Shown here: positions 1 through 8,789 of the stretch, in pieces
Layout of the letters: each line of letters begins with the position of its first letter
Position numbering within the stretch: position 1 is the stretch's first letter
DNA from: Achromobacter spanius
GTDB lineage: Bacteria; Pseudomonadota; Gammaproteobacteria; Burkholderiales; Burkholderiaceae_B
Reading direction: 5' to 3'
Length of the DNA stretch: 64,000 nt
NCBI RefSeq assembly: GCF_003994415.1
Contig: NZ_CP034689.1
Span: 6,076,001-6,140,000 of the forward strand
The notes under the pieces: generated by a model
What the model was told of the DNA's origin: nothing
Databases searched by the model: none
The model's input: the letters and a program-made list of their open reading frames with translations, nothing else
Program-made: the position numbers and the translations under genes

Positions 1-1043
1 TCATTGCCCAGGACGGCTGCACCGACGCGCAGTTTGATCAGCTTGCGCTGCGGCTGTTTGCGTATCAGTACGGCGCCAACGCCCCCTACCGCGCGTTCTG
101 CCAGCGCCGGGGCGCGACGGTGCGCAATGTGAAGACCTGGAGCGACATTCCCGCCGTGCCCATCGACGCCTTCAAGGCGATGGAACTGCGCTGTGAACCC
201 GCCCGCCCCGACGAGCGCGTCTTCATGACCAGCGGCACCACGCGCGCCGACATGCGCGGGCGCCACTTCCACCCGCACCTGGACGTCTACGACCTGTCCA
301 TGACGCGCAACTTCGCCGCCCGCGTCATGCGGGGCACGCCGCGCTTGCCGATGGGCATTCTGTTCCCGGACGAAGTCGCCATGCCCAATTCGTCGCTGGC
401 GCATTACCTGGCGCTGGCCAAGACCGCGTTTGGCAGCGACGACAGCCGCTATTTCATGTCGCCCCAGGGCATCGATCTTGATGGCTTGTGGCGCCGCCTG
501 GAAGCCGCCGAGCGCGATGGCGAGCCCTACGCCCTGCTGGGCGCCAGCTTCAGCTTCGTGCATGTGATCGACGCGCTGCGCAAGGCAGGCCGAACGTTCC
601 GCCTGCCGCCGGGCAGCCGCATTCTGGACACCGGCGGCTACAAGGGCCAATCGCGCGAATTGCCGCTGGACACGTTCTATGCCGAACTATCGGACCTGCT
701 GGGCGTGCCGCGCGCGCTGTGCATCAACATGTACGGCATGACGGAACTCAGCACGCAGTTCTATGACGACGGCAACGCCATGGTCCCTTCCGTGAAATCG
801 GGGCCGCACTGGATCCGTTCGCGCCTGGTGGACCCTGTCACGGGGCGCACGGTGCCGGCCGGCGAACGCGGCATTCTGGCGCATTGCGACCTGGGCAACT
901 TCAATTCGGTCAGCACCATCCTTACCGAAGACGTGGGCGAACCCGCCGACGGCGGCTTTTTGCTGCTGGGCCGCGCCGAGGGCGCGCAGGCCAAGGGTTG
1001 CTCGCTGGCGGTCGAAGAATTCATTCAGTCCACGCGGCCATGA
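1..1043 (+). CDS. LuxE-like acyl-protein synthetase, 5' truncated by window edge
   Basis: This enzyme family activates a carboxylic acid with ATP and transfers the acyl group to an enzyme cysteine, feeding a LuxC-type reductase. The open frame runs in from the left edge (first full codon at 3), so the GTG at 120 is internal. About 346 residues are visible. Seen: an ATP-binding TSGTT motif about 70 residues into the visible part, a DTGGYKGQSR segment, and the adenylation-type motif NMYGMTELSTQFYD, all typical of LuxE and the acyl-adenylate superfamily. Its stop overlaps the ATG of the luxC-like gene by 4 bp, so the two are translationally coupled. No luxA, luxB or luxD is visible, so bioluminescence is not implied. 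The acyl substrate is unknown. Confidence 0.85.
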   Translation, partial: IAQDGCTDAQFDQLALRLFAYQYGANAPYRAFCQRRGATVRNVKTWSDIPAVPIDAFKAMELRCEPARPDERVFMTSGTTRADMRGRHFHPHLDVYDLSMTRNFAARVMRGTPRLPMGILFPDEVAMPNSSLAHYLALAKTAFGSDDSRYFMSPQGIDLDGLWRRLEAAERDGEPYALLGASFSFVHVIDALRKAGRTFRLPPGSRILDTGGYKGQSRELPLDTFYAELSDLLGVPRALCINMYGMTELSTQFYDDGNAMVPSVKSGPHWIRSRLVDPVTGRTVPAGERGILAHCDLGNFNSVSTILTEDVGEPADGGFLLLGRAEGAQAKGCSLAVEEFIQSTRP

Positions 1044-2500
1044 ACGCGCAACGGATCGACGCGGGCTATCTGCCGGGGCTGGCTTCGGCCGATGTCCAAT
1101 GGCAGACGCTGCCCTTCGAGCAGGATGGCCAGCGCGTCGACGTGGCCGTGCCGGTGCTGACCGCCCCGCAGATGCGGGCGCTGGCGCAGCGCGTCAAAGA
1201 GGCCAGCGCCCAGCATCTGAAGACGATGACGGTGTCGGAAATCATCAACGTCATCGACCGCGCCATCGCTCGCCTGCTGGATCCCAACGACCCATACCGG
1301 CAACAAGCCGACGCGCTGCTGCCGATCGTCAGCGGCTACGACGCGCAGATGGTGCGGCTGGGCCTCACCGGCTTTTTCAAGACGTTTCGCGCGCCGCAAC
1401 TGCACCGCTTTGTGGCCGAGGACTTCGCCAACCCCAAGGTGCTGGACGGCTTTCAGCCCGCGCCGAAAGGCGGCGCGGTGCGCGCCCATGGCCCGCAGTT
1501 GCTGGTGCATAGCTGGGCGGGCAACGTGCCCGCGCTGGCGTTGTGGAGCCTGATCTGCGGGCTGCTGGTGAAGGCGGGCAATATCGGCAAGCTGCCCAGC
1601 GCCGAGCCGCTGTTTGCCGGCTGGTTCGCGCGCCTGCTGGCGGAAGTGCATCCGCCGCTTGCCGATTGCCTGGCCGTGGTGTGGTGGCGCGGCGCGGGGG
1701 ACGACGATGCCGCCGCGCTCTACGCGCAGGCGGATACGGTGGTGGCTTACGGCGGCAACGACGCGCTGCACGCCATTCAGCAACGCCTGCCCGTCACTAC
1801 GCGCTTTCTGGCGCATGGCCACAAGCTGGGCTTTGGCGTGGTCAGCGCGGCGGCGCTGGACGCGCAGAAGGGCCCCGCCCTGGCTCGTCGCGCGGCCTGG
1901 GATGTGATGCGCTACGACCAGCAGGGCTGTTACTCGCCCCAGGTTTTCTACGTGCAGCGCGGCGGCCCGGTATCGCCGCGCGACTTTGCCGGCTATCTGG
2001 CGGGCGAACTGGCCAATCTGCAACGCCGCTTTCCGCGCCGCGCGCTGGACCTGGCGGAATCCGCCGCGGTGGCGAAGTGGCGGCAGACCATCGAATGGCA
2101 GTTGCCGGATGGTGGGGCCGACGCGCTGATCGGCGAGCCCGACGCGGCATGGAGCGTCTCGTACACCGATGCCGCCGCGCCGCTTGCGCCCACGGCTCTG
2201 CAACGCAGCATCGTGGTGGCCGGCGTCGACACGCTGGATGACGTGGCGCCGTTGGTGGCCGCGCATAGCCGCTATCTGCAAACAGCGGGCGTGGCAGCCA
2301 CGCCCGAAGAGCTCTACCGCCTGGCCGATCAACTGGGCGCGGCGGGCGTCACCCGCATCAGCGCCATCGGCGCGATGAGTCTGCCCGAAGCCGGCTGGCA
2401 TCACGACGGCCGCTTCAACCTGCTGGATCTGGTTCGCATGACCGAAATCGAGCAATCCGCCGAAGCCGCCGCCGACCCTTACGCGCCGTACGAACCATGA
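1040..2500 (+). CDS. LuxC-like acyl-CoA/acyl-enzyme reductase
   Basis: The predicted product has 486 residues and belongs to the LuxC acyl-CoA reductase family, which reduces an acyl thioester to an aldehyde with NADPH. Seen: the nucleotide-binding region around residue 155 (HSWAGNVPALALW), a HGHKLGFG motif, and the catalytic cysteine at about residue 297 in DQQGCYSPQ. The ATG at 1040 overlaps the upstream stop (ATGA) and was chosen for that reason; an open frame extends further upstream but overlaps luxE deeply. The downstream ABC transporter genes overlap in the same 4-bp manner, so import, activation and reduction appear to be one unit. The natural substrate is not evident. Confidence 0.88.
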   Translation: MNAQRIDAGYLPGLASADVQWQTLPFEQDGQRVDVAVPVLTAPQMRALAQRVKEASAQHLKTMTVSEIINVIDRAIARLLDPNDPYRQQADALLPIVSGYDAQMVRLGLTGFFKTFRAPQLHRFVAEDFANPKVLDGFQPAPKGGAVRAHGPQLLVHSWAGNVPALALWSLICGLLVKAGNIGKLPSAEPLFAGWFARLLAEVHPPLADCLAVVWWRGAGDDDAAALYAQADTVVAYGGNDALHAIQQRLPVTTRFLAHGHKLGFGVVSAAALDAQKGPALARRAAWDVMRYDQQGCYSPQVFYVQRGGPVSPRDFAGYLAGELANLQRRFPRRALDLAESAAVAKWRQTIEWQLPDGGADALIGEPDAAWSVSYTDAAAPLAPTALQRSIVVAGVDTLDDVAPLVAAHSRYLQTAGVAATPEELYRLADQLGAAGVTRISAIGAMSLPEAGWHHDGRFNLLDLVRMTEIEQSAEAAADPYAPYEP

Positions 2501-3261
2501 TGGCGGACCCGTCCCGGCCCTTTCTTCACATCGAAGAGGCGGTCTACACCTACCCCGGCCGCGCGCCCATCGTGAACGGCATCGACTGGCGCCTGCAAGC
2601 CGGCGGCTTTCATTGCCTGGTTGGCCGCAGCGGCTGCGGCAAGACGACGCTGCTGAAACTTGCCGCCGGCCTGATCACGCCGCAGTCCGGCCGCGTCGTG
2701 CTGCAAGACGGCACGCCCGCCGCGCCCGGCCCGCAACTGGGTTATGTGTTTCAAGCACCCACGCTGCTGGAATGGCAACGCGTGGTCGACAACGTGCTGC
2801 TGCCCGTGTCGCTGCAACGCCGGCCGCTGCCGGAAGACCTGGAACGCGCGCACGGCTTGCTGGCCATGCTGGGGCTGTCCGACCATGCACAACACTATCC
2901 CCGCCAGCTATCCGGTGGCCAACAAAGCCGCGTGGCGCTGGCGCGGGCCTTGATTCTTGAACCGGCCTTGCTGCTGCTGGATGAACCGTTCGCGGCGCTG
3001 GACGCCATCACGCGCGGCGAGCTGCAAGACGACCTGCTGCGCATGTGCCGCCTGCGCAATACCACCGTGCTGTTCGTCACCCACGACATCAGCGAAGCGG
3101 TGTACCTGGGCGACCGCGTCGCGGTGATGCACCAGGGCCGCATGCTTGCCGACCTGCCGGTGAACCTGCCCGCGCCGCGCACGCAAGCCATGCGCCATGG
3201 CGCGGCATTCAATGCGGCCTGCGCGCAGGTATTTGAATTCATGAACGGGGCGCGCCCATGA
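2497..3261 (+). CDS. ABC transporter ATPase, nitrate/sulfonate/taurine type
   Basis: The product has 254 residues and is the cytoplasmic ATPase of an importer of the SsuB/TauB/NrtD type. Seen: Walker A GRSGCGKTT near residue 45, the Q-loop region, the signature LSGGQQSR near residue 138, Walker B LLLLDEPFAALD, and the H-loop TVLFVTHD. The start ATG overlaps the stop of the reductase gene, and a second in-frame ATG follows directly at 2500. The gene overlaps the permease by 4 bp. The family imports small organic acids, sulfonates, nitrate or thiamine precursors; which of these applies cannot be read from the ATPase. Confidence 0.92.
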   Translation: MMADPSRPFLHIEEAVYTYPGRAPIVNGIDWRLQAGGFHCLVGRSGCGKTTLLKLAAGLITPQSGRVVLQDGTPAAPGPQLGYVFQAPTLLEWQRVVDNVLLPVSLQRRPLPEDLERAHGLLAMLGLSDHAQHYPRQLSGGQQSRVALARALILEPALLLLDEPFAALDAITRGELQDDLLRMCRLRNTTVLFVTHDISEAVYLGDRVAVMHQGRMLADLPVNLPAPRTQAMRHGAAFNAACAQVFEFMNGARP

Positions 3262-4049
3262 AGCCGAGCGCCATCAAAGCGGCGACCCAGGCCACGATCA
3301 AGCCCCGCCTGCTTGCCCTGGCGCTGCTGGTGCTGCTGCTGGCCGCGTGGGAAATCACCGTGCGGCAGGTGGGTATATCAGCACTGGTGCTGCCCGCCCC
3401 CACGGCTGTGGCGAAGACGCTATGGACCAGTCTTGCCACCGGCTACCTCTGGCCCCACATCGGCGCGACGCTTGCCGAGATGCTGCTGGGCCTGGCGATC
3501 GGCGGCGCGGCGGGGCTGGGCATCGGCGTGGCGCTGGCGGAATCCGCCTTGCTGGACCGCGTGCTCAAGCCCTACGTCATCGTCAGCCAGGTGGTCCCCA
3601 AGCTGGCGCTCGCGCCGCTGTTCGTGCTGTGGTTCGGCTTCGGCATGGCGCCCACCGTGGTCATGACCGCGCTGATCTGCTTTTTTCCCTTAATGGAAAA
3701 CACCTTGACCGCCTTGCGGCAGGTCGACCCGAACCGGCTGCAACTGTTCCGCATGCTGGGCGCTACGCGTGCGCAGACCCTGTTGCGCCTGAAACTGCCC
3801 GCCGGGCTACCCGGCATTCTGGCCGGCCTGCGCGTGGCGCTGGTGCTGGCGCTGGTGGGCGCCGTGGTGGGCGAGTTCATTGGCGCCAGCCGGGGGCTGG
3901 GCGCCGTCATCATCGCCGCGCAAGGCATGATGGACACGCCCCTGATGTTCGCCGCGCTGACCGCCATCGCCATCATCGGATTGCTGGGCTATCAGGCCAC
4001 GCTGCTGCTGGAACGGCGCCTGCTGCGCCCCTATGCCGATCAATCATGA
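3258..4049 (+). CDS. ABC transporter permease, SsuC/TauC type
   Basis: This 263-residue inner-membrane permease has about six hydrophobic segments. The first is near residue 20 (LLALALLVLLLAAWE). The EAA-type coupling loop lies around residues 165-185 (RMLGATRAQTLLRLKLPAG). It is flanked by 4-bp overlaps with the ATPase gene and with the gene for the binding protein, so stoichiometric expression is likely. It forms the membrane pore of the importer encoded at 2497-5095. Confidence 0.92.
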   Translation: MKPSAIKAATQATIKPRLLALALLVLLLAAWEITVRQVGISALVLPAPTAVAKTLWTSLATGYLWPHIGATLAEMLLGLAIGGAAGLGIGVALAESALLDRVLKPYVIVSQVVPKLALAPLFVLWFGFGMAPTVVMTALICFFPLMENTLTALRQVDPNRLQLFRMLGATRAQTLLRLKLPAGLPGILAGLRVALVLALVGAVVGEFIGASRGLGAVIIAAQGMMDTPLMFAALTAIAIIGLLGYQATLLLERRLLRPYADQS

Positions 4050-5095
4050 CTCTCTTCCGGACCCCTTCCATGCCTCCGCACCCCACCCGCCGCGCCCTGC
4101 TGACCGCCGCCGCAAGCCTTGCCGCCGTGTCGCTGACGCCCCTGGCCACCCTGGCGCCGCGAACCGCGCGCGCCCAAAACGCCCAGGCCGCCGCGTCCGG
4201 CAGGGTCACGGTGGCCGGCTGGAGCAAGCCCATCAGCGAAATCACCAATCTGCTGGCCGAACCCGATAAAGGTTTCTTCAAGGCCCAGGGCGTGGAACTG
4301 GTCTACCTGCCCGGCGCGGGCGGCGGCGACGCCATCCGCAACATCCTCAGCGGTCAGGCCGACGTGGCCTTCACCGACCCCGGTTCGTTCTTCATGGCCT
4401 TGGACAAGGGCGAGAAGCTGCGCGCCATCTACGACATCTATCCGCAGAACGTGTTCAACGTGGTGTCGCTGAAGTCGGCCAACATCACACGGCCCGCCGA
4501 CTTGAAGGGCAAGCGCATCGGCGTCTACAGCCTGGCCAGCGGCACCCGCCAGAACCTGCTGGTGATGCTGCATCAGGCGGGCCTGACCGAAGCCGATGTG
4601 GAAATCGTGGTGACCGGCGTGCTGAACTTCGCGCCGCTGCTGCAAGGCCAGGTAGACGCCACCGCCGCCACCGACACGGGCTTGCTGGTTGGGCGGCGGC
4701 GCGGCCTGGGCGAGGTCCACGTCATGGAAGTGCGCGACACGCTCAACGTGTCCAGCGACCTGTTCGTGGTGCGCGAAGCGGTCTATCAACAAAAGCAGCC
4801 GCTGCTGCGGGCATTTTTGAAGGCGTATCGCGACAGCGCCGCATGGATGATCGCCCAGCCGGAAGAAGCCGCCACCCTGGCCGGCAAACGCGCCATCGAC
4901 GGCACCGACCGCGCCATCAGCCTGGAAGTGATCCGGCTGCGCAATGCGGCCGCGACCGCCGCCGGTCGGCCGCTGGGCGCGCTCGACCTGGGCTCGCTGC
5001 AACAGACCGCCGACGCCTACCGCGCGTTGGGCCTGATCGAAAAGCCCATCGACATCGCAGCCGTGGTCGACACCGGCCTGCTGCCGGGAGACTGA
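4046..5095 (+). CDS. ABC transporter substrate-binding protein, NMT1/SsuA-like
   Basis: The product has 349 residues. The N-terminus (TRRALLTAAASLAAVSL) has a twin-arginine-like and hydrophobic signal ending near AQNAQA, so export to the periplasm is expected. The mature part has the NMT1/TauA/SsuA fold signature, with GWSKPISEITNLLAE near the start and a DLKGKRIGVYSLASGT segment typical of this class. The ATG at 4046 overlaps the permease stop; a much longer in-frame extension upstream is antiparallel in logic to the permease gene and was rejected. The ligand is unknown, but by context it could be the acid activated by the LuxE/LuxC pair. Confidence 0.88.
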   Translation: MTLFRTPSMPPHPTRRALLTAAASLAAVSLTPLATLAPRTARAQNAQAAASGRVTVAGWSKPISEITNLLAEPDKGFFKAQGVELVYLPGAGGGDAIRNILSGQADVAFTDPGSFFMALDKGEKLRAIYDIYPQNVFNVVSLKSANITRPADLKGKRIGVYSLASGTRQNLLVMLHQAGLTEADVEIVVTGVLNFAPLLQGQVDATAATDTGLLVGRRRGLGEVHVMEVRDTLNVSSDLFVVREAVYQQKQPLLRAFLKAYRDSAAWMIAQPEEAATLAGKRAIDGTDRAISLEVIRLRNAAATAAGRPLGALDLGSLQQTADAYRALGLIEKPIDIAAVVDTGLLPGD

Positions 5096-5096
5096 C

Positions 5097-5876
5097 ATGG
5101 ACGCCTCAAAGAAATTCGCCGGCAAGGTCGTATTGGTAACGGGCGCCAGCCGAGGCATTGGCGCCGAGATCGCACGCGGTTTCGCGCGCGAAGGCGCGAC
5201 GGTGGTCGTCAATTATTTGAGCAATAGCGCCGCCGCCGAGGCCGTGGTGGCGCAATGCCAGGCGGCGGGCGGCGACGCCTGGGCCGTGCAGGCCGACGTG
5301 GGCGTGGCGGACGCGGTACGCGCCATGGTGGACGGCATCGTGCAAGACGCCGGCCGGCTGGATATCGTGGTCAACAATGCTCTGCGGCACTACACGTTCG
5401 ACCCCCGCCAGCGCACGGCCTTCGACGCCTTGTCGTGGCAGCACTACCAGTCGCAGTTCGAGGGATCGGTGGGCGCCGCGTTCAACGTCTGCCACGCCGC
5501 GCTGCCGCATTTCAAGCAGCGCGCCCAAGGCTGCATCGTCAACATCGCCAGCAACCTGATCGAGCACCCCGTCGTGCCGTACCACGACTACACCACCGCC
5601 CGGGCGGCGCTGGTGGCGTTCAGCCGCAACTTGGCGGCCGAACTGGGCCCCTACGGCATCCGGGTCAACTGCGTGGCGCCCGGTCTGGTCTACCCAACCG
5701 AGGCCAGCGGCGGCACGCAGGAGGCATTCCGCGACACCTTGATTGCCGCCACACCACTACGCCGCATCGCCCGGCCCGAGGATGTAGCCGGCCCGGTGCT
5801 GTTCCTGGCGTCCGACTGGAGCGGCTTCATGACCGGGCAGGTGCTGTTCGTGGACGGCGGACTGGTGATGCGCTAG
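5097..5876 (+). CDS. SDR-family oxidoreductase with Arg in place of catalytic Lys
   Basis: The product is 259 residues, a classical short-chain dehydrogenase/reductase of FabG length. Seen: the cofactor motif TGASRGIGAEIA at about residues 14-25, the VNNAL variant of NNAG, an active-site Ser in NIASN, and then YTTAR where the family has YxxxK. The codon is CGG, so the Lys-to-Arg change is read directly from the DNA. The gene starts 1 bp after the binding-protein stop and ends the lux-like operon. By context it could reduce the LuxC aldehyde to an alcohol, or it may have altered catalysis. Confidence 0.88.
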   Translation: MDASKKFAGKVVLVTGASRGIGAEIARGFAREGATVVVNYLSNSAAAEAVVAQCQAAGGDAWAVQADVGVADAVRAMVDGIVQDAGRLDIVVNNALRHYTFDPRQRTAFDALSWQHYQSQFEGSVGAAFNVCHAALPHFKQRAQGCIVNIASNLIEHPVVPYHDYTTARAALVAFSRNLAAELGPYGIRVNCVAPGLVYPTEASGGTQEAFRDTLIAATPLRRIARPEDVAGPVLFLASDWSGFMTGQVLFVDGGLVMR

Positions 5877-5918
5877 AGTGGATAGCCTCCCGTTCGCAGC
5901 CCCCCCACGGAGCCGCCC

Positions 5919-8423
5919 ATGCGCGTCCGAGCACGCACCCTGTATGTCCTGTTCGGATTGATTCTTGGCCTGTTGGGGCTGACCCAGGCGCGGCTCGCCT
6001 GGGCCGACCCGCCGGCCGCAACACCCCCCACCGCCCCTGCCGCGCCCGCCGTCATTCAGATGGGCGACATTCCGCTGCGCGCCGACAGCGACACGCGCTA
6101 CGCCGAAGGCGTGATGCAGCGCGTGGCCACCACCGACCCCGACGCCAAGCTCGGCCCGGCGCTGGAAGCAATCGCCAAATCGGCTGACGAAAAGCTCTAC
6201 GAATTCCAACCGGCCCAGCTGCGCACCCTGCCCATCATGCGCGTCGAGAGTCTGGAACGGCATTGGGTCTTTGACGCCCATCGGCTGGCGCGCTGGCAGG
6301 CAGACCTGCGCCAGGCCACCGCCTGGTACGCCAGCGACGCCGCCGAACTGCTGCGCCGCCGCGACGCCTGGCACGCCATCAAGAATTCCACCGCCGCCGC
6401 CAGCCTGCCGCCCGCGCTGGCCGACCGCGTGGATGCCGTGGTGGCGCAACTGACCGCCGCCGCGCTGGCGCTATCCGGTCCGCTGTCCAACCAAGCCCAG
6501 CTTGAACTACGCGCCAACGCCGTCGAAGAGCGCATCAAGGCGGGCCAGCGCGCCGTGGCCGAAGCCATCAACGACATCGACGCGCGCCTGATGCGCGTGG
6601 ATTCGCCACCGCTTTGGGACCTGGGCAAGACACAAGACACCAGCGAAGACACCATGGCCTTGCTGAGCACCGGCATCGACATCGAAGCCCGCTTCGCGCG
6701 CGACTACAGCGGCACCGGCAGCGGCAACCAGCGCGCCTTGCATGTGATTCAGATCGTGCTGCTGGTGTTTCTGCTGTGGCTGGCCAGGAAGAGCCGCGAT
6801 GCCATCCGCGCGGGCGTCATGAGCGAAACCGCCGCGGGCGTGCTGGGCCGCCCCTTGTCCGCCTGGCTGCTGCTTTCCATGGTGGCGGTGCTGGCGCTGG
6901 AACCCGACGCGCCGCTGATGGTGCAGCAGATAGCGCTGGTGCTGGCGGCCGTGCCGGTACTGCGTCTGCTGCCGCCGTCCGCTCGCCGGCAACTGGATCT
7001 TTGGCCCTATGCCATCACCGCCCTGTTCCTGGCGGAGCGGCTGGGCTTCCTGTTCCTGGCCAACACCTTGTTCTACCGGCTTTCCACCGTGGCTTTGACC
7101 GCGGTGTCGCTGGCCGCCATCGTGTGGCTGTTGCGCCGGCGTCGGCGCGACACGCCGCCCCCCGCTTCCGCCCGCCTGGCAGGCATGCTGCGCGCCATCG
7201 CGTGGGGCGCGGTCGCGTTGCTGTGCGTGTCGCTGGCAGCCAATCTGTTCGGCAATGTCTCGCTGGCGGAAATGCTGACCAGCGCCGTCATCGGTTGCGG
7301 CTACTTCGGGCTGGTGCTCTACGCGGGCGTCACCGTCATCATCACCCTGATGCAAGTGCTGTTGGCGCGCCAGGGCATTGCGCGCTTCCGGCTGGCGCGC
7401 GAACATGCGCCGCCGCTGGTGCAACTGTTGATCCGTCTGCTGACCGTCGCCGCCTTCCTGGGCTGGGCGGTCTACGCCATGGACCGCTTCCGCATCCTGC
7501 GCGCCACCTATGCGTTCACCACGCAGGTGCTGTCCTACACCCTGACCGTGGGCGAAGTGTCCATCAGCCTGGGCAACGTGCTGCTCTTCCTGGTTTCCGT
7601 GGTGATTGCGTTCTGGGCCGCGCGCACCATCCGCCTGATCCTGCGCGACGAGGTGCTGACCCGCATGGCGTTGCCGCGCGGCGTGGGCAACAGCATCGCG
7701 TCGCTGTCGTACTACCTGGTGCTGCTGCTGGGCCTGGGCATCGCGCTGTCGGCGGCGGGCTTTCAGACCAGCCAGTTGACCATCGTGTTCGGCGCGCTGG
7801 GCGTGGGCATCGGCTTCGGCCTGCAAGGGGTGGTGAATAACTTCGTGTCGGGCCTGATCCTGATGTTCGAACGGCCGATACAGCCGGGCGACGTCGTGGA
7901 AATCAGCGGCACATCAGGCCAGGTGCGCGACATCGGCATGCGCGCCACCCGCATCAAGACCTTCGACGGCGCCGATGTGATCGTGCCCAACGGCACGCTG
8001 CTATCCGACAAGCTCACCAACTGGACCCTGCTGGACCGCAGCCGCCGCATCGAAGTCAGTATCGGCCTGGCCTACGGCACCGAGCCCAAGCGCGCGATCG
8101 AGGTGCTGGACGCCGTGGCCCGCGACACGCCCGGCGTTGTCGTCGAACCGGCGCCCACCGTCTTGTTCATGGGCTTTGGCGCCAGCACGCTGGATTTCAG
8201 CGTCCGCGCCTGGACCTACGACTTTGACCGCTGGATCAACATCCGCAGCGACATGATGGCGCGCATGGTTGACGCGCTGCGGCAGGCAGACATCGAGATT
8301 GCGTTTCCACAACGCGACCTGCATTTACGCAGCGTGTCGGAAGAAGCGGGCGCGGCGTTGGACGCCGTACTGAGCGGCGCGCGCAGATCGCAGCCCCATC
8401 CGGGACCTGGCGGAATTTCTTGA
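5919..8423 (+). CDS. Large mechanosensitive channel, MscS family with DUF3772-type N-terminus
   Basis: The product has 834 residues. It begins with a signal-like hydrophobic segment (LYVLFGLILGLLGLTQA), followed by an Ala/Pro-rich stretch and a periplasmic helical region to about residue 265. The central part has many transmembrane segments. The C-terminal MscS module (from about residue 600) has the pore-helix region with GVGIGFGLQGVVNNFVSG and the beta-domain with FERPIQPGDVVEISG, followed by IVPNGTLLSDKLTNW. The architecture matches the large MscK/YbiO-like osmotic-release channels. It has a 42-bp gap from the preceding SDR gene and may be transcribed separately. Confidence 0.92.
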   Translation: MRVRARTLYVLFGLILGLLGLTQARLAWADPPAATPPTAPAAPAVIQMGDIPLRADSDTRYAEGVMQRVATTDPDAKLGPALEAIAKSADEKLYEFQPAQLRTLPIMRVESLERHWVFDAHRLARWQADLRQATAWYASDAAELLRRRDAWHAIKNSTAAASLPPALADRVDAVVAQLTAAALALSGPLSNQAQLELRANAVEERIKAGQRAVAEAINDIDARLMRVDSPPLWDLGKTQDTSEDTMALLSTGIDIEARFARDYSGTGSGNQRALHVIQIVLLVFLLWLARKSRDAIRAGVMSETAAGVLGRPLSAWLLLSMVAVLALEPDAPLMVQQIALVLAAVPVLRLLPPSARRQLDLWPYAITALFLAERLGFLFLANTLFYRLSTVALTAVSLAAIVWLLRRRRRDTPPPASARLAGMLRAIAWGAVALLCVSLAANLFGNVSLAEMLTSAVIGCGYFGLVLYAGVTVIITLMQVLLARQGIARFRLAREHAPPLVQLLIRLLTVAAFLGWAVYAMDRFRILRATYAFTTQVLSYTLTVGEVSISLGNVLLFLVSVVIAFWAARTIRLILRDEVLTRMALPRGVGNSIASLSYYLVLLLGLGIALSAAGFQTSQLTIVFGALGVGIGFGLQGVVNNFVSGLILMFERPIQPGDVVEISGTSGQVRDIGMRATRIKTFDGADVIVPNGTLLSDKLTNWTLLDRSRRIEVSIGLAYGTEPKRAIEVLDAVARDTPGVVVEPAPTVLFMGFGASTLDFSVRAWTYDFDRWINIRSDMMARMVDALRQADIEIAFPQRDLHLRSVSEEAGAALDAVLSGARRSQPHPGPGGIS

Positions 8424-8478
8424 AACCAATGGCCGGCATCATTTCATGCTGACCGCCCCACGGCTGCGCCTGCCGCAC

Positions 8479-8506
8479 GCGATCGGTCATCGGTGACGCC
8501 GATCGC
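8479..8506. terminator. Possible terminator stem-loop without U-tract
   Basis: Arms GCGATCGG and CCGATCGC are perfectly complementary with a 12-nt loop, 56 bp past the stop of the MscS-type gene. No T-run follows on either strand, so intrinsic termination is uncertain. Confidence 0.35.
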
Positions 8507-8512
8507 GACGAT

Positions 8513-8692
8513 GTAGGATGGGTGCAGCGCGCCCAATTGAAGGCAAGAACCCCCGCTGCCCATCGCGCGAAACCCATCACGCGGCGGTTGCGTTGTGGCT
8601 GGATTGGCAGAATATCCACCGCTGCTTGATGGGTTCCGCGCGATAGGCGTTGCGGTATTTGCGGGCGACGGCGCGCGCTGCACCCATCCTAC
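8513..8692. repeat. 180-bp nested palindromic intergenic repeat
   Basis: The outer arms GTAGGATGGGTGCAGCGCGC (8513-8532) and its exact reverse complement (8673-8692) are 20 bp and perfect. The inner arms at 8564-8579 and 8627-8642 (CGCGCGAAACCCATCA and its complement) match at 15 of 16 positions and pair further with gaps. The whole unit can fold into one long cruciform. GTAGGATGGGT/ACCCATCCTAC-type cores recall dispersed intergenic repeats of proteobacteria; assignment to a named family is from memory only. No transposase gene is inside, and no target-site duplication was verified. Confidence 0.75.
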
Positions 8693-8789
8693 GTGCCGAT
8701 GAACGAGGGTGCGCGATGATGATGGGCGGTGATTCGCGGCGCGCCTTGCGGCTGGGCCCCTGAATGTGTTGGCGCACGCCAAACGGGTC

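Larger units (their letters stand above)
8424..8789. other. Gene-free 366-bp stretch between mscS-type gene and lrp
   Basis: No convincing coding frame is seen here; short antisense frames lack a ribosome-binding site and any domain signature. The stretch holds a small stem-loop at 8479-8506 and a 180-bp nested palindrome at 8513-8692. The convergent genes on either side end at 8423 (plus) and 8790 (minus), so no promoter is required here. Confidence 0.7.

Noticed and set aside
120..122. GTG at 120 as the start of the LuxE-like gene
   Set aside because: The same frame stays open to the left window edge and encodes plausible LuxE sequence there, so the gene begins outside.
1025..2455. Long open frame antisense to the luxC-like gene
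   Set aside because: It is His/Gln/Arg-rich, has no domain, and is the mirror frame of a high-GC gene with clear LuxC motifs on the other strand.
1..5876. Bioluminescence operon
   Set aside because: Only luxC- and luxE-like genes are seen; luxA, luxB and luxD are missing in the window and the other genes are transport and SDR genes.
6507..7826. 439-codon open frame antisense to the MscS gene
   Set aside because: It has highly biased His/Gln composition and no ribosome-binding site; the opposite strand has full MscS motifs.
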